Assembly (NCBI GenBank): GCA_963778185.1
Contig: CAVZTF010000005.1
Location: 58,414 to 122,413 of the forward strand
Source: RPQJ01 sp963778185
GTDB lineage: Bacteria; Pseudomonadota; Gammaproteobacteria; Steroidobacterales; Steroidobacteraceae
Direction of reading: 5' to 3'
Length of the DNA: 64,000 nucleotides
Shown here: piece by piece, positions 1 through 8,394 of the stretch
How positions within the stretch are numbered: the first letter of the stretch is position 1
Layout of the letters: every line of letters starts with the position of its first letter
Made by a program: the position numbers and the translations under genes
The notes under the pieces: generated by a model
What the model was told of the DNA's origin: nothing
Seen by the model: only the letters and a program-made list of their open reading frames with translations
Database searches by the model: none

Positions 1-446
1 TTCTTGTTGCCGATGAGGAACTCGAGCATGCGGTACTGGTAGGACTGGAACCCGGACGCACGGCCGAGCTGGTCACGGAAGGCCGAGTACTCCGAGGGAG
101 TCATCGTGGCGAGCACGTCCCACGACTGCGTGAGCTGCGCCTGCACCCGCGAGACGCGGGCCAGCATCTTGAACGCGGGCCCGAGCACGTCGCGCCGCAC
201 GTGGTCGATCGCCGCGGCGAGTTCGTGGATGCAGAGCTTCATCCACAGCTCGGACGCCTGGTGGATGACGATGAACAGCATCTCGTCGTGTTCCTGCGAT
301 GCCGGCCGCTGCGCGTCGAGCAGCCGGTCGAGACGCAGGTATTCGCCATAGCTCAGCGACTCGCCGAGGTCCCAGTAGACGCCCTCGCCCGCCACGTCGA
401 CATGGGGGCCGGGGGCGGCCGGCCGGAGATCGTCGCGCTCGCCCAT
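1..446 (-). CDS. kynA: Tryptophan 2,3-dioxygenase, N-terminal part (runs off window start)
   Basis: Heme dioxygenase that opens the indole ring of L-tryptophan to N-formylkynurenine, the first step of the kynurenine route; cytosolic. About 148 N-terminal residues are visible and the C-terminal half lies outside the window (family about 270-290 aa). Family hallmarks are SYGEYLRLD near residue 33, the heme-histidine segment VIHQASELWMKL and the substrate-pocket segment FQSYQYRMLEFLIGNK. The ATG at 446 shares its A with the TGA of the upstream metallopeptidase (TGATG), so translation is probably coupled. It lies at the distal end of an efflux-type operon, an unusual place for a catabolic gene. 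Family identity is firm; the operon role is inference. Confidence 0.93.
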   Translation of the reverse strand, partial: MGERDDLRPAAPGPHVDVAGEGVYWDLGESLSYGEYLRLDRLLDAQRPASQEHDEMLFIVIHQASELWMKLCIHELAAAIDHVRRDVLGPAFKMLARVSRVQAQLTQSWDVLATMTPSEYSAFRDQLGRASGFQSYQYRMLEFLIGNK

Positions 447-1189
447 CAGGTGAAGACCCAGACCGGCACGTGCTGCCAGCCCCTGAGCAGTTCGGCATCG
501 AGCGTGCGCCAGCGTGGCTCGAGCGTCTCGACCAGGCCCCAGAACCGCGGCGAATGGTTCATGTGCCGGCGGTGGCAGAGCTCGTGGAGCATGAGATAGC
601 GCACCACGTCCGGCGGCTGGAACACCAGGCACAGGTTGAGACTGATGGTTCCCGTCGAGGAGCAGCTGCCCCAGCGCGTACGCTGGCGACGCAGCAGCAT
701 GCGCGAGTATCCGATGCCGGTGTCGCGGGACAGCGAGTCGAGCCTCGTTCGCAGCTCCACGGCCGCGAGGCGACCGAGCCACTTGAGCAGCGCCTGGCCC
801 ACGTGGCGGTCGGTCGATCCGGCCGTGCGGACCGTCAGCACGCCCTGCCCGTCATCGCTCACCCCAGCGCGGGCGCCGGCGACGTATTGAACCTGCCAGT
901 GCCGCTCGAGCAGCGGAAGGTCGATCGACGACGGGCGCCGGTCCACGACGTGCGGGGCCTGCAGCGAGTACTCCCGTGAGCGCCGCTCGGCCCATTCGCG
1001 ATGGCGCGCCACGAATCGCTCCACGGCCGGAATGCCCACGCCCGGGGGCACCACGACTTCGACCCGCCCGCCGGGAAACACGCGCATGGACAAGCGGCGG
1101 GCCCGCCGGCTGATGCGCACGTTCCAGCCCGGCGCCGACTCGCGCGGCGACCACAGCGACAGCTGCAGCGGACTGCTGCGGTTGCTCAT
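446..1189 (-). CDS. YgjP/SprT-like M48-type metallopeptidase family protein
   Basis: 247 aa protein of the YgjP (DUF45, COG1451) family. The zinc site is seen as HELCH, followed by RRHMNHSPRFW, the usual third histidine and FW pattern near the C-terminus. The N-terminal half has the beta-rich family pattern (VRISRRARRLSMRV). Members have long been listed as predicted metal-dependent hydrolases; the E. coli homologue has also been reported to act on nucleoside triphosphates, so substrate is open. The start lies 3 nt after the stop of the preceding permease, and its own stop overlaps the start of kynA. Function is not evident from context. Confidence 0.85.
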   Translation of the reverse strand: MSNRSSPLQLSLWSPRESAPGWNVRISRRARRLSMRVFPGGRVEVVVPPGVGIPAVERFVARHREWAERRSREYSLQAPHVVDRRPSSIDLPLLERHWQVQYVAGARAGVSDDGQGVLTVRTAGSTDRHVGQALLKWLGRLAAVELRTRLDSLSRDTGIGYSRMLLRRQRTRWGSCSSTGTISLNLCLVFQPPDVVRYLMLHELCHRRHMNHSPRFWGLVETLEPRWRTLDAELLRGWQHVPVWVFT

Positions 1190-1192
1190 CCC

Positions 1193-2389
1193 CTAGAGCT
1201 CCCTCAGGCCCGCCGTCACCGGCATTCGCGCCGCGCGCACTCCCGGCAGCAGGCCTCCGACGAGGCCGAGTATGAGGGAATAGGCGAGACCCGTCATCAG
1301 CAGGCCCGGCGTCACGGTGAACGCGAAGGTGATCTGGCTGAAGCTCGCCCAGTTGAGCGTCGAGGACTGGTAGCCGTTCAGGCCGAAGTACACCAGCGCG
1401 CCGCCGACGATGCCGCCCAGCAGGCCGAGCACGACCGCCTCGAGCAGCACCGAGGCCACCACCGGCGTGGCGCCGAAGCCGAGCGCGCGCAGCGTCGCGA
1501 TCTCGCGCGTCCGCGAGGACACGGCGGAGTACATCGTATTGAGTGCCGCGAACATCGCACCGATGCCCATCAGCAGCGCGATCGTCGTGCCCACGTAGCG
1601 GATCATGATGATCAGGATCCGCGACTGGTCCGCGTAGAACTCGCGCTCGCTGCGCGCGGTGACGTTCACGCGCGGGTCGTTGCCCAGCGTCGTCTTGAGG
1701 GCGGCCAGCGCCTCGGGCGAAGTGAGCTGCGCGCGGATCACCTGCACCGAGTTGCCGCGCCGATACACGCCCTGCAGCACGGTGAGGTCGGTCCAGACTT
1801 CCGATTCCGACACGCTGCCGCCGGCCTCGAACACCCCGACCACCCGCCAGTCCTGCGAGCCCCAGGTGACCACCCGTCCCAGGTCGACGTTGCCGAACTG
1901 GGCGAACACCCCGCGCCCCACGATCACCTCGTCCTTGCCTGGCTCGAACATGCGGCCGGCCACGATGCGAAAGCCATGGCGGATCGCGGGCGCGCGCGCT
2001 GTCACGCCGCGGAACGGGACGTTGCCCGCGGTGCCGGTGCTCAGCATCGGCAGGTCCACGATGGTGTAGAGCTCGGGCGATGCGATCGGACCGCGTGCGT
2101 CCCGCGCAATGCCGGGCGCGGACACCACCACGTTCACGTCTTCGCGGCCGAACGAGCTCGACAGTTCGTCGGGCGACCCGCCGCGCAGGATGACCGCCAC
2201 GTCGTCCCGCCCGGAGAGGTCGAGCGCCGCGCGAAACCCCTCGCCCATCGACAGCAGCGACACCAGGACCGCGACGACGCCGCCGATGCCGATGACCGCG
2301 ACCAGCGACGTGCCGGCGCGCGCCGGCAGGTTGCGCAGGTTCATCGCGGTGATCGCGACGAGTTGATTGAGCCAGCGTGCGTTCGTCAT
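1193..2389 (-). CDS. ABC transporter permease, MacB/LolE-like (FtsX domain)
   Basis: 398 aa inner-membrane permease. An N-terminal membrane helix (VAVIGIGGVVAVLVSLL) is followed by a large periplasmic MacB-like core domain and three C-terminal helices of the FtsX fold with the typical TREIATLRALGFG segment. The start is ATG at 2389, 2 nt after the stop of the first permease; the same frame is open further upstream but that part reads through the other permease. With the neighbouring permease, ATPase and membrane-fusion protein it makes a complete MacAB-like tripartite export or lipoprotein-release system. The substrate cannot be told. Confidence 0.9.
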   Translation of the reverse strand: MTNARWLNQLVAITAMNLRNLPARAGTSLVAVIGIGGVVAVLVSLLSMGEGFRAALDLSGRDDVAVILRGGSPDELSSSFGREDVNVVVSAPGIARDARGPIASPELYTIVDLPMLSTGTAGNVPFRGVTARAPAIRHGFRIVAGRMFEPGKDEVIVGRGVFAQFGNVDLGRVVTWGSQDWRVVGVFEAGGSVSESEVWTDLTVLQGVYRRGNSVQVIRAQLTSPEALAALKTTLGNDPRVNVTARSEREFYADQSRILIIMIRYVGTTIALLMGIGAMFAALNTMYSAVSSRTREIATLRALGFGATPVVASVLLEAVVLGLLGGIVGGALVYFGLNGYQSSTLNWASFSQITFAFTVTPGLLMTGLAYSLILGLVGGLLPGVRAARMPVTAGLREL

Positions 2390-2391
2390 GC

Positions 2392-3552
2392 TCAGTCGAG
2401 TCGCAGCGCCTCCACGATCCGCAACCTCATGGCCTGCGCCGCGGGCACCGCCCCGGCGGCGAGCCCGAGGCCCAGCATGTACACGCCTCCCATCACCATC
2501 GAATCGCGCGGCAGCTGGAACCCCGGCAGGTACTGGCGGAACACCGGCTCGAACTGCACGCCGAGCCACGCGGCGCCCGCGAGCCCGATGACGCCGCCCA
2601 GCACCGTCACGAGCACCGATTCCGACAGCACGAGCCCGAGCACGCCGCCGTTCGTGAAGCCGAGCGTCTTGAGCACGCCGATCTCGTTGGTGCGCTCGCG
2701 GACCGACTGCGCCATGGTGTTCGCGGTCACGAGCAGCATCGTGAAGAACACCGCGCCGACGATCGCGCGCAGCATCGCCCCGATGTTGCCGATCTGGTTG
2801 ACGAAGGACTGCGCCATCGCGCGCTCGGAGGAGGTCTTGGTTTCCGCCGGCGAGTTGGCGAACTGCAGGTCGATCTGGCGCGAGACGGAGGCGGCGCGCT
2901 CGACGGAGTCGACCTTGACGACGTACCAGCCGATGAGACCCTTGGCCTGCGCCTTGGCCTCCTCGAAATAGTCCTGGTGCATGATCAGCTGGCGCGTGTC
3001 CCCGCCCTGCGGCAGGTCGTAGATGGCGCGCACGGTGACCTCCCAGGCGTCGCTGCCGTCCTCCCGGCGCCAGATCGCCGAGCGCAGCGGCACGGCGTCG
3101 CCCACCTTCCACCCATAGAGGTCCGCGAGGCCGCGCCCGATCAGGATACCGCCGCGGTCGGCGAGCCACGCGAGGCGGTCCTGCTCCGCGATGACGTACT
3201 CGGGGTACATGCGCAGGAACGGCTCGGGCTTGGACGGGAAGGCCGGGATCTGGTTGCGCTCGTCGCGGAACCAGGCGCCGAACCAGGTCTGCGGCGTGAC
3301 GTCCACCACGCCGTCGAGCGCGCGGATGCGGTTCTCGTAGCTCGACGGCAGCAACTGCGTGAAGGACACCTTGTGCATCGTGAGCAGGCGATCCGCCCCG
3401 GCGACGTCGACGCCCGACTGCAGCGCGTAACGCAGCGATTCGGCGAGCCCGAACAGCAGGAAGGCGACCACGATCGAGGCGACGGTGAAGAAGGTGCGCA
3501 GCCGCTTGCGCCGCAGGCTCGCCGCCAGCAGCGGGAGGTACTTGGCGATCAC
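2392..3552 (-). CDS. ABC transporter permease, MacB/LolE-like (FtsX domain)
   Basis: 386 aa, same architecture as the following permease: N-terminal helix (FFTVASIVVAFLLFG), a periplasmic domain of roughly 220 residues, then three helices with the FtsX-type TNEIGVLKTLGFTNG motif. Two different permeases in one operon suggest a heterodimeric membrane unit like LolC/LolE rather than a MacB homodimer. The ATG at 3552 overlaps the ATPase stop by 4 nt, so the two are translationally coupled. Acts in the inner membrane; cargo unknown. Confidence 0.9.
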   Translation of the reverse strand: MIAKYLPLLAASLRRKRLRTFFTVASIVVAFLLFGLAESLRYALQSGVDVAGADRLLTMHKVSFTQLLPSSYENRIRALDGVVDVTPQTWFGAWFRDERNQIPAFPSKPEPFLRMYPEYVIAEQDRLAWLADRGGILIGRGLADLYGWKVGDAVPLRSAIWRREDGSDAWEVTVRAIYDLPQGGDTRQLIMHQDYFEEAKAQAKGLIGWYVVKVDSVERAASVSRQIDLQFANSPAETKTSSERAMAQSFVNQIGNIGAMLRAIVGAVFFTMLLVTANTMAQSVRERTNEIGVLKTLGFTNGGVLGLVLSESVLVTVLGGVIGLAGAAWLGVQFEPVFRQYLPGFQLPRDSMVMGGVYMLGLGLAAGAVPAAQAMRLRIVEALRLD

Positions 3553-4238
3553 GCCGCGTCCTCGCGCAGCATCCCCTTGTCGAGGTGGATGGTGCGATGC
3601 GCGCGCTCCGCGGCATGCGGGTCGTGGGTCACCATCACGATCGTCTTGCCGTACTCGCGGTTGAGCGCCTGCAGCAGGTCGAGCACCTCGTCGCCCGACT
3701 TGCGGTCGAGATCGCCGGTGGGCTCGTCGCAGAGCAGCAACGTCGGGTCGGTCACGATCGCCCGCGCGATCCCCACGCGCTGCTCCTGCCCGCCCGAGAG
3801 TTCACGCGGACGGTGCCTGGCGCGGTCGGCGAGCCCGACGAGCGCGAGCGCCGCGGCGACCCGGCGCGCGCGCTGCTCGCGGGTGAGGTCCTTGAGCAAC
3901 AGCGGCAGCTCGACGTTGCGTTCGGCCGTCAGCACCGGCAGCAGGTTGTACATCTGGAACACGAAGCCCACGTGGTCGGCGCGCCAGCGGGACAGCGCGC
4001 CGTCGCCGAGCCGGTCCACGCGCAGCCCTTCGACCTCGAGCTGGCCGGAGGTCGGGCGGTCGATGCCGCCGATCAGGTTGAGCAGCGTCGACTTGCCGGA
4101 GCCCGACGGACCCATCAACGCGACGAAATCCCCGGCGTCGATGTCGAGCGACAGCCCGTCGAGCACGCGAACGGCTTCCGCCCCGCGCTGGTAGACCTTG
4201 ACGAGGTCGCGGATGCGAATGATCGGCGTCGCCGCCAT
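3549..4238 (-). CDS. ABC transporter ATP-binding protein, LolD/MacB type
   Basis: 229 aa ATPase. Walker A GPSGSGKST lies near residue 43, the signature LSGGQEQRVGIARA near 147, and Walker B LLLCDEPTGDLD follows, with the GDLD D-loop typical of the LolD/MacB/FtsE branch; the H-loop is in VTHDPHAA. It powers the two adjoining FtsX-type permeases. The start lies 4 nt downstream of the adaptor gene's stop. Confidence 0.93.
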   Translation of the reverse strand: MAATPIIRIRDLVKVYQRGAEAVRVLDGLSLDIDAGDFVALMGPSGSGKSTLLNLIGGIDRPTSGQLEVEGLRVDRLGDGALSRWRADHVGFVFQMYNLLPVLTAERNVELPLLLKDLTREQRARRVAAALALVGLADRARHRPRELSGGQEQRVGIARAIVTDPTLLLCDEPTGDLDRKSGDEVLDLLQALNREYGKTIVMVTHDPHAAERAHRTIHLDKGMLREDAA

Positions 4239-4242
4239 GTGC

Positions 4243-5466
4243 TCACTCGCCCTTGAGTTCGACGGTCGCGCCGTCGCGCAGCCGGCCCGGCGCGTCGACG
4301 ACCACGGCCTCGCCCCCCGCGAGCCCCTCGAGCACCGTCACCACGCCGTCCTTCGCGGTGCCGACCTTGACGGCCCGCCGTTCGACGCGGCCGTCCCGGA
4401 CCACCCAGGCGAAGGTCGCCGCCTCCTCCCGCACCACGGCCCGTTCCGGCAGGGTCGGGTTGCCGCGCGGTCCGGCGGCCGCCGCCTCCAGGAAGCGCAC
4501 CTTGATGCCCATGTCGGGGAGGATGCGCGGGTCGAGTTCCTCGAAGGCGATGCGCACGCGCACGGTCGCCTTCTGCCGGTCGGCCGTCGGCACGATGTTC
4601 ACCACGTGCCCCGGGATCGTCCAGTCCGGGTACGCATCGAGCACGGCCTCGACGCGTTGCCCAGCGTGGACGCGGTTGATGTAGGCCTCGTTGACGTCGA
4701 CCTCGATCTCCCGCGAATCCATGTCGACGATCGTCGCGATGCCGGTGCGCGTGTAGCCGCCGCCGGCCGACATCGGCGAGACGGTCTCGCCCGGCTGTGC
4801 GTCCTTCGAGATCACCACGCCGGCGAACGGCGCACGAATGGCGAGGTCGTCGAGCGCCTGCGAGGTGAGCGCCATCTGGCTGCGCGCGACGTCGGCCTCG
4901 GCGCGGGACGCCGAGAGGCGTGCCGCGAGCGCCGCCACCTCCGCCTCGGACGTGTCGAGCACGCTCTGCGACACGAGCTTGCGCTCGACGAGACTCTGGT
5001 TGCGCGCCAGCGTGCGCTTCGCGTCGTCGAGCCGCACCTCGATCTCGCGCAGGTTGCGCCGGGCCGCCTCGAGTCCACTGACGGAGAGTCCGTGCTCGGC
5101 GCGCGCCGTGGCCGGATCGAGCCGGGCAAGCACCTGGCCCTCCTCCACCGCGGCCCCTTCCTCGAACAGGACCTCGGCGATGCGGCCGGTCACCTTGGAG
5201 CTGACGGTCGCGAGACGTCGCGCCACGACGTAGCCGGAAGCATTCAGCACGGCGCCGTCGGTCGCGCCCGCCGGGGCCTCGACCAGCACCGTCTGCACCT
5301 CGACGGCCGAGTTCATGTAGCGCCAGCCGAGCACGGCCAGCACGAGCGCGATTGCGCCCGCGATGATCCAGCGACGATAGCGGCGCGACGGGGAATCCTC
5401 GTAGCGACGCGGATCCGAGCCGTGCTCGAGGCGCAGACTCTGGAGTGCTTCCTTGTCCAGCGGCAT
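4243..5466 (-). CDS. HlyD/MacA-family periplasmic adaptor subunit
   Basis: 407 aa membrane-fusion protein. A single N-terminal helix near residues 33-51 (WIIAGAIALVLAVLGWRYM) anchors it. It then shows a biotinyl/lipoyl-like half-motif (VSSKVTGRIAEVLFEEGAAV), an alpha-helical hairpin (about 110-200), the second half-motif with RAPFAGVVISKDAQPGE, and C-terminal beta-barrel domains. It would bridge the inner-membrane permeases to an outer-membrane channel, which is not encoded here. The first gene of the operon, starting at ATG 5466 and divergent from tatD across 72 nt. Upstream open frame to 6237 is antisense to tatD and is not coding. Confidence 0.9.
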   Translation of the reverse strand: MPLDKEALQSLRLEHGSDPRRYEDSPSRRYRRWIIAGAIALVLAVLGWRYMNSAVEVQTVLVEAPAGATDGAVLNASGYVVARRLATVSSKVTGRIAEVLFEEGAAVEEGQVLARLDPATARAEHGLSVSGLEAARRNLREIEVRLDDAKRTLARNQSLVERKLVSQSVLDTSEAEVAALAARLSASRAEADVARSQMALTSQALDDLAIRAPFAGVVISKDAQPGETVSPMSAGGGYTRTGIATIVDMDSREIEVDVNEAYINRVHAGQRVEAVLDAYPDWTIPGHVVNIVPTADRQKATVRVRIAFEELDPRILPDMGIKVRFLEAAAAGPRGNPTLPERAVVREEAATFAWVVRDGRVERRAVKVGTAKDGVVTVLEGLAGGEAVVVDAPGRLRDGATVELKGE

Positions 5467-5538
5467 GGTTACCTGGCGCCTCTCGTTCTTGTTACGCTGC
5501 GACGCGAGGCCGCGCACATTAGCACAGCCCTCGCATCC

Positions 5539-6336
5539 ATGACCCCAGCCCTCGTAGACATCGGCCTCAACCTCGGCCACGACAGCTTCGACCACGACCG
5601 CGACGCGGTCGTATCGCATGCCCGGGAGGCGGGAGTGAGCCAGATGGTGATCACCGGCAGCACTCTCGCCAGCACCCGGGCCGCGATCGAACTGGCCCGC
5701 TCGGACCCCCTGTCGTTCCGGGCCACCGCCGGCATCCACCCCCACCACGCGCGCGAATTCCACGACCGGGACGTGCCCGAGCTGCGCACGCTGATGCTCG
5801 CGCCGGAAGTCGGCGCCGCGGGCGAATGCGGCCTCGACCATTTCCGCAACTTCTCGCCGCACGAGGACCAGGAACGCGTGTTCCGGGTCCAGCTCGCCCT
5901 GGCGGCCGAGCTGGGCAAGCCCGTCTTCCTGCACCAGCGCGACGCGCACGATGCGTTCGTGGCCATCCTGCGCGAATACCTGCCGCGCCTGCCCGCCGGT
6001 GTCGCGCACTGCTTCACCGGCGAGGAACGCGAGCTGCGTGCCTACCTCGCCCTGGGTCTTTCGATCGGGATCACCGGCTGGATCTGCGACGAGCGGCGCG
6101 GGCAGCACCTGCGGGAGCTGGTCCGCCTCATCCCGCTCGACCGGCTGATGATCGAGACCGACGCGCCCTACCTGCTGCCGCGCGACCTGCAGCCGAAGCC
6201 GCAGAGCCGCCGCAACGAGCCGAAGTACCTGCCGCACATCCTCAAGGCGATCGCCGCCTGCCGGGGCGAGAGCCCTGCGGTCGTCGCGGACGCCACGACC
6301 CGCAACGCTCTGGCATTCTTCGGTTTCGGCCCGTAG
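5539..6336 (+). CDS. tatD: TatD family DNase
   Basis: 265 aa metal-dependent hydrolase (TIM barrel), matching the E. coli TatD branch rather than YcfH: DIGLNL at the N-terminus, GIHPHHAREF, GECGLDHFRNFS, HCFTGEE, ITGWICDERRG and the C-terminal IETDAPYLLPRDL with SRRNEP. TatD proteins are 3'-5' exonucleases linked to DNA repair and turnover. The start is ATG 5539, which gives the standard N-terminus; the longer open frame upstream is antisense to the adaptor gene. It stands alone on the plus strand. Confidence 0.93.
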   Translation: MTPALVDIGLNLGHDSFDHDRDAVVSHAREAGVSQMVITGSTLASTRAAIELARSDPLSFRATAGIHPHHAREFHDRDVPELRTLMLAPEVGAAGECGLDHFRNFSPHEDQERVFRVQLALAAELGKPVFLHQRDAHDAFVAILREYLPRLPAGVAHCFTGEERELRAYLALGLSIGITGWICDERRGQHLRELVRLIPLDRLMIETDAPYLLPRDLQPKPQSRRNEPKYLPHILKAIAACRGESPAVVADATTRNALAFFGFGP

Positions 6337-6403
6337 CGAACCCCGTGCACAGGGTTGCGATTCGACATTAATTTAATTTAATAACTTATTGACTTTTAAC
6401 GAT
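6337..6403 (+). promoter_or_regulatory. AT-rich intergenic promoter region before the M20 peptidase
   Basis: A GTGCAC-centred imperfect hairpin (AACCC / GGGTT arms, 6339-6356) follows the tatD stop. After it comes a strikingly AT-rich stretch (about 6366-6400, nearly all A/T) in an otherwise GC-rich window. It probably holds the promoter of the peptidase gene. No good Shine-Dalgarno precedes ATG 6404, so a short-leader transcript is possible. Exact boxes are not assigned. Confidence 0.4.
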
Positions 6404-7813
6404 ATGAATACACTCGAGACTCGCGCATTCGTGAACCGGGCATGGGACGACTCGATCCTGCCGCAACTCGTCGAGTACGTGCGCATCCCGAACAAGTCGC
6501 CGATGTTCGATCCCGACTGGGAAGCCCACGGCCACATGGAAGCCGCCGTGCAGCTCATGAAGCGCTGGGTCGAGTCGCAGGCCCTCGAGGGCATGCGCGT
6601 GGAAGTCCTGCGCCTGCCGGGACGCACGCCCGTGCTCATGGTCGACGTGCCCGGCGAGGTCGATGACTGCGTGCTGCTGTACGGCCATCTCGACAAGCAG
6701 CCCGAGTTCACCGGCTGGTCCGAGGGCCTCGAGCCCTGGACCCCCGTACTGCGCGACGGAAAGCTCTACGGTCGCGGCGGCGCCGACGACGGCTACGCGC
6801 TGTTCGCATCGCTCACGGCGATCCGCGCCCTGCAGGAGCAAGGCATTCCCCACGCGCGCTGCGTGATCCTGATCGAGGCCAGCGAGGAGAGCGGCAGTCC
6901 CGACCTCGCCCACCACATCGATGCGCTGGGCGAGCGGCTCGGGCGGCCCAGCCTCGTCGTGTGCCTCGACGCCGAATGCGGCAACTACGAGCAGCTCTGG
7001 TGCACGACCTCGCTGCGCGGCAACCTGATCGGCGCGCTGCGGGTCGACGTGCTGTCCGAGGGCGTGCATTCGGGCACGGCGAGCGGCGTCGTGCCGTCGA
7101 GCTTCCGGGTGCTGCGTGAACTGCTCGCGCGCGTCGAGGACGCCGGGTCGGGGGCGATCCTGCTCGAGGACTTGAATACGCCCATTCCCGCGGACCGGCG
7201 GGTGCAGGCGCAGGCCGCGGCGTCGGTGCTCGGCACAACGGTGTACGCGAAGTTTCCGCTGCTGCCCGGCATGCGGCCGGTGTCGAACGACCCGTTCGAA
7301 CTGCTGCTGAACAACACCTGGCGGCCGACGCTGAGCGTGACGGGGGCCGACGGCCTGCCGGCTTTCCGCAGTGCGGGCAACGTGCTGCGTCCACAGACGA
7401 CGCTCAAGTTGTCGTTCCGCCTGACACCGACGACGGATCCCGCGCAGGCCCTGGCGACGATCCAGCAGGCGCTCGAGCGCGACCCGCCCTACGGCACGCG
7501 CGTCAGCTTCAAGGTCGAATCCGCGATGGGCGGCTGGAACGCGCCGCCGCTCGCCCCGTGGCTCGAGCAGTCGATGCAGGCGGCCTCGCGCGAGTTCTTC
7601 GGCCGCGACGCCCTCTTCATGGGCACCGGCGGCAGCATCCCGTTCATGGGGATGCTCGGGGAGCGCTTCCCGGGCACGCAGTTCCTGGTGACCGGCGTGC
7701 TCGGGCCGCAGTCGAACGCGCATGGCCCGAACGAGTTCCTGCACATCGACACGGCGCGCCGGCTGACGGCCTGCGTGTCGCGCGTGCTCGCGGATCACGC
7801 CGCGCGCGGCTAG
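6404..7813 (+). CDS. M20 family metallopeptidase (dipeptidase/carboxypeptidase-like)
   Basis: 469 aa zinc peptidase of the M20 family, carnosinase/DapE-like branch. All expected metal and catalytic residues are visible in order: LLYGHLDKQ (H and catalytic D), GRGGADDGYA (bridging D), IEASEESGSPD (EE), LDAECGN (D) and the late NAHGPNEF histidine. The dimerisation domain lies between about residues 205 and 360, starting at the HSGTASG segment. No signal peptide is seen, so it is probably cytosolic. ATG 6404 is preferred over an in-frame TTG at 6389. Its TAG overlaps the TAG of the convergent NERD gene in a shared CTAG. Confidence 0.9.
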   Translation: MNTLETRAFVNRAWDDSILPQLVEYVRIPNKSPMFDPDWEAHGHMEAAVQLMKRWVESQALEGMRVEVLRLPGRTPVLMVDVPGEVDDCVLLYGHLDKQPEFTGWSEGLEPWTPVLRDGKLYGRGGADDGYALFASLTAIRALQEQGIPHARCVILIEASEESGSPDLAHHIDALGERLGRPSLVVCLDAECGNYEQLWCTTSLRGNLIGALRVDVLSEGVHSGTASGVVPSSFRVLRELLARVEDAGSGAILLEDLNTPIPADRRVQAQAAASVLGTTVYAKFPLLPGMRPVSNDPFELLLNNTWRPTLSVTGADGLPAFRSAGNVLRPQTTLKLSFRLTPTTDPAQALATIQQALERDPPYGTRVSFKVESAMGGWNAPPLAPWLEQSMQAASREFFGRDALFMGTGGSIPFMGMLGERFPGTQFLVTGVLGPQSNAHGPNEFLHIDTARRLTACVSRVLADHAARG

Positions 7814-8394
7814 CGCGCGAGCGGGTTCGGCTGGGCCGCCTGCTTGACCTGCTCCCAGGTGGGGGCGAAGGCCGCGGCGACGCCCCCGGGTGTGCGCTCG
7901 ACCGGCGGGAACTCGTCCTGCAGGGCGTCGAGGCGCAGCACCGGATCCGGCCGCCCCTTCGGAAATTCCCCGCGCATCGAGAAGAGGATGCGCCCCTCGA
8001 CCGGCATGTCGCCCGCGAGGTGCCGCACGGCTGCCACGCGGTCGTAGAGCATCGGCAGCGGATTGCTGAAGGTGAAGTGGCGCTTGGGTCCGAAGACCGA
8101 CCACTGCTCCATCTTCTCGCCGGCGAAGACCACGCCGGCGACGTCGAAGAGGTCGATCACCAGCAGGCCGCGCTGCGTGAGCAGCAGGTAATTGACGTGG
8201 ACCTGCTCGCCGCCGCCGGTCGGCAGCAGCACGTTGCGCAGTTCGTCGTACGCCACCGAGGAAATCACGTTGTCGATCGCGCGCTGCGCGCGCATCTGCC
8301 GGATGCGGATGAGCACCAGGTAGGCGACACCCGCCAGGGCGGCCAGGCCGAACAGCACCCACAGCCACAGGGGCAGGCCGAGAAACGTGTTCAT
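7810..8394 (-). CDS. NERD domain-containing membrane protein
   Basis: 194 aa. One N-terminal transmembrane helix (LWLWVLFGLAALAGVAYLVLI) is followed by a NERD (nuclease-related) domain: the VAYDELRNVLLPT segment, then VHVNYLLLTQRGLLVIDLFDVAG and a FTFSNPLP segment. NERD proteins are predicted nucleases of unknown role. Its ATG overlaps the stop of thrC by 4 nt, so it is the last gene of the threonine operon, though nothing ties it to threonine synthesis. Confidence 0.8.
   Translation of the reverse strand: MNTFLGLPLWLWVLFGLAALAGVAYLVLIRIRQMRAQRAIDNVISSVAYDELRNVLLPTGGGEQVHVNYLLLTQRGLLVIDLFDVAGVVFAGEKMEQWSVFGPKRHFTFSNPLPMLYDRVAAVRHLAGDMPVEGRILFSMRGEFPKGRPDPVLRLDALQDEFPPVERTPGGVAAAFAPTWEQVKQAAQPNPLAR

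Noticed and set aside
1001..2971. Long plus-strand open frame antisense to the ABC permeases
   Set aside because: Rich in Arg/His/Ala with no domain; the opposite strand encodes clear permeases. High GC leaves such antisense frames open.
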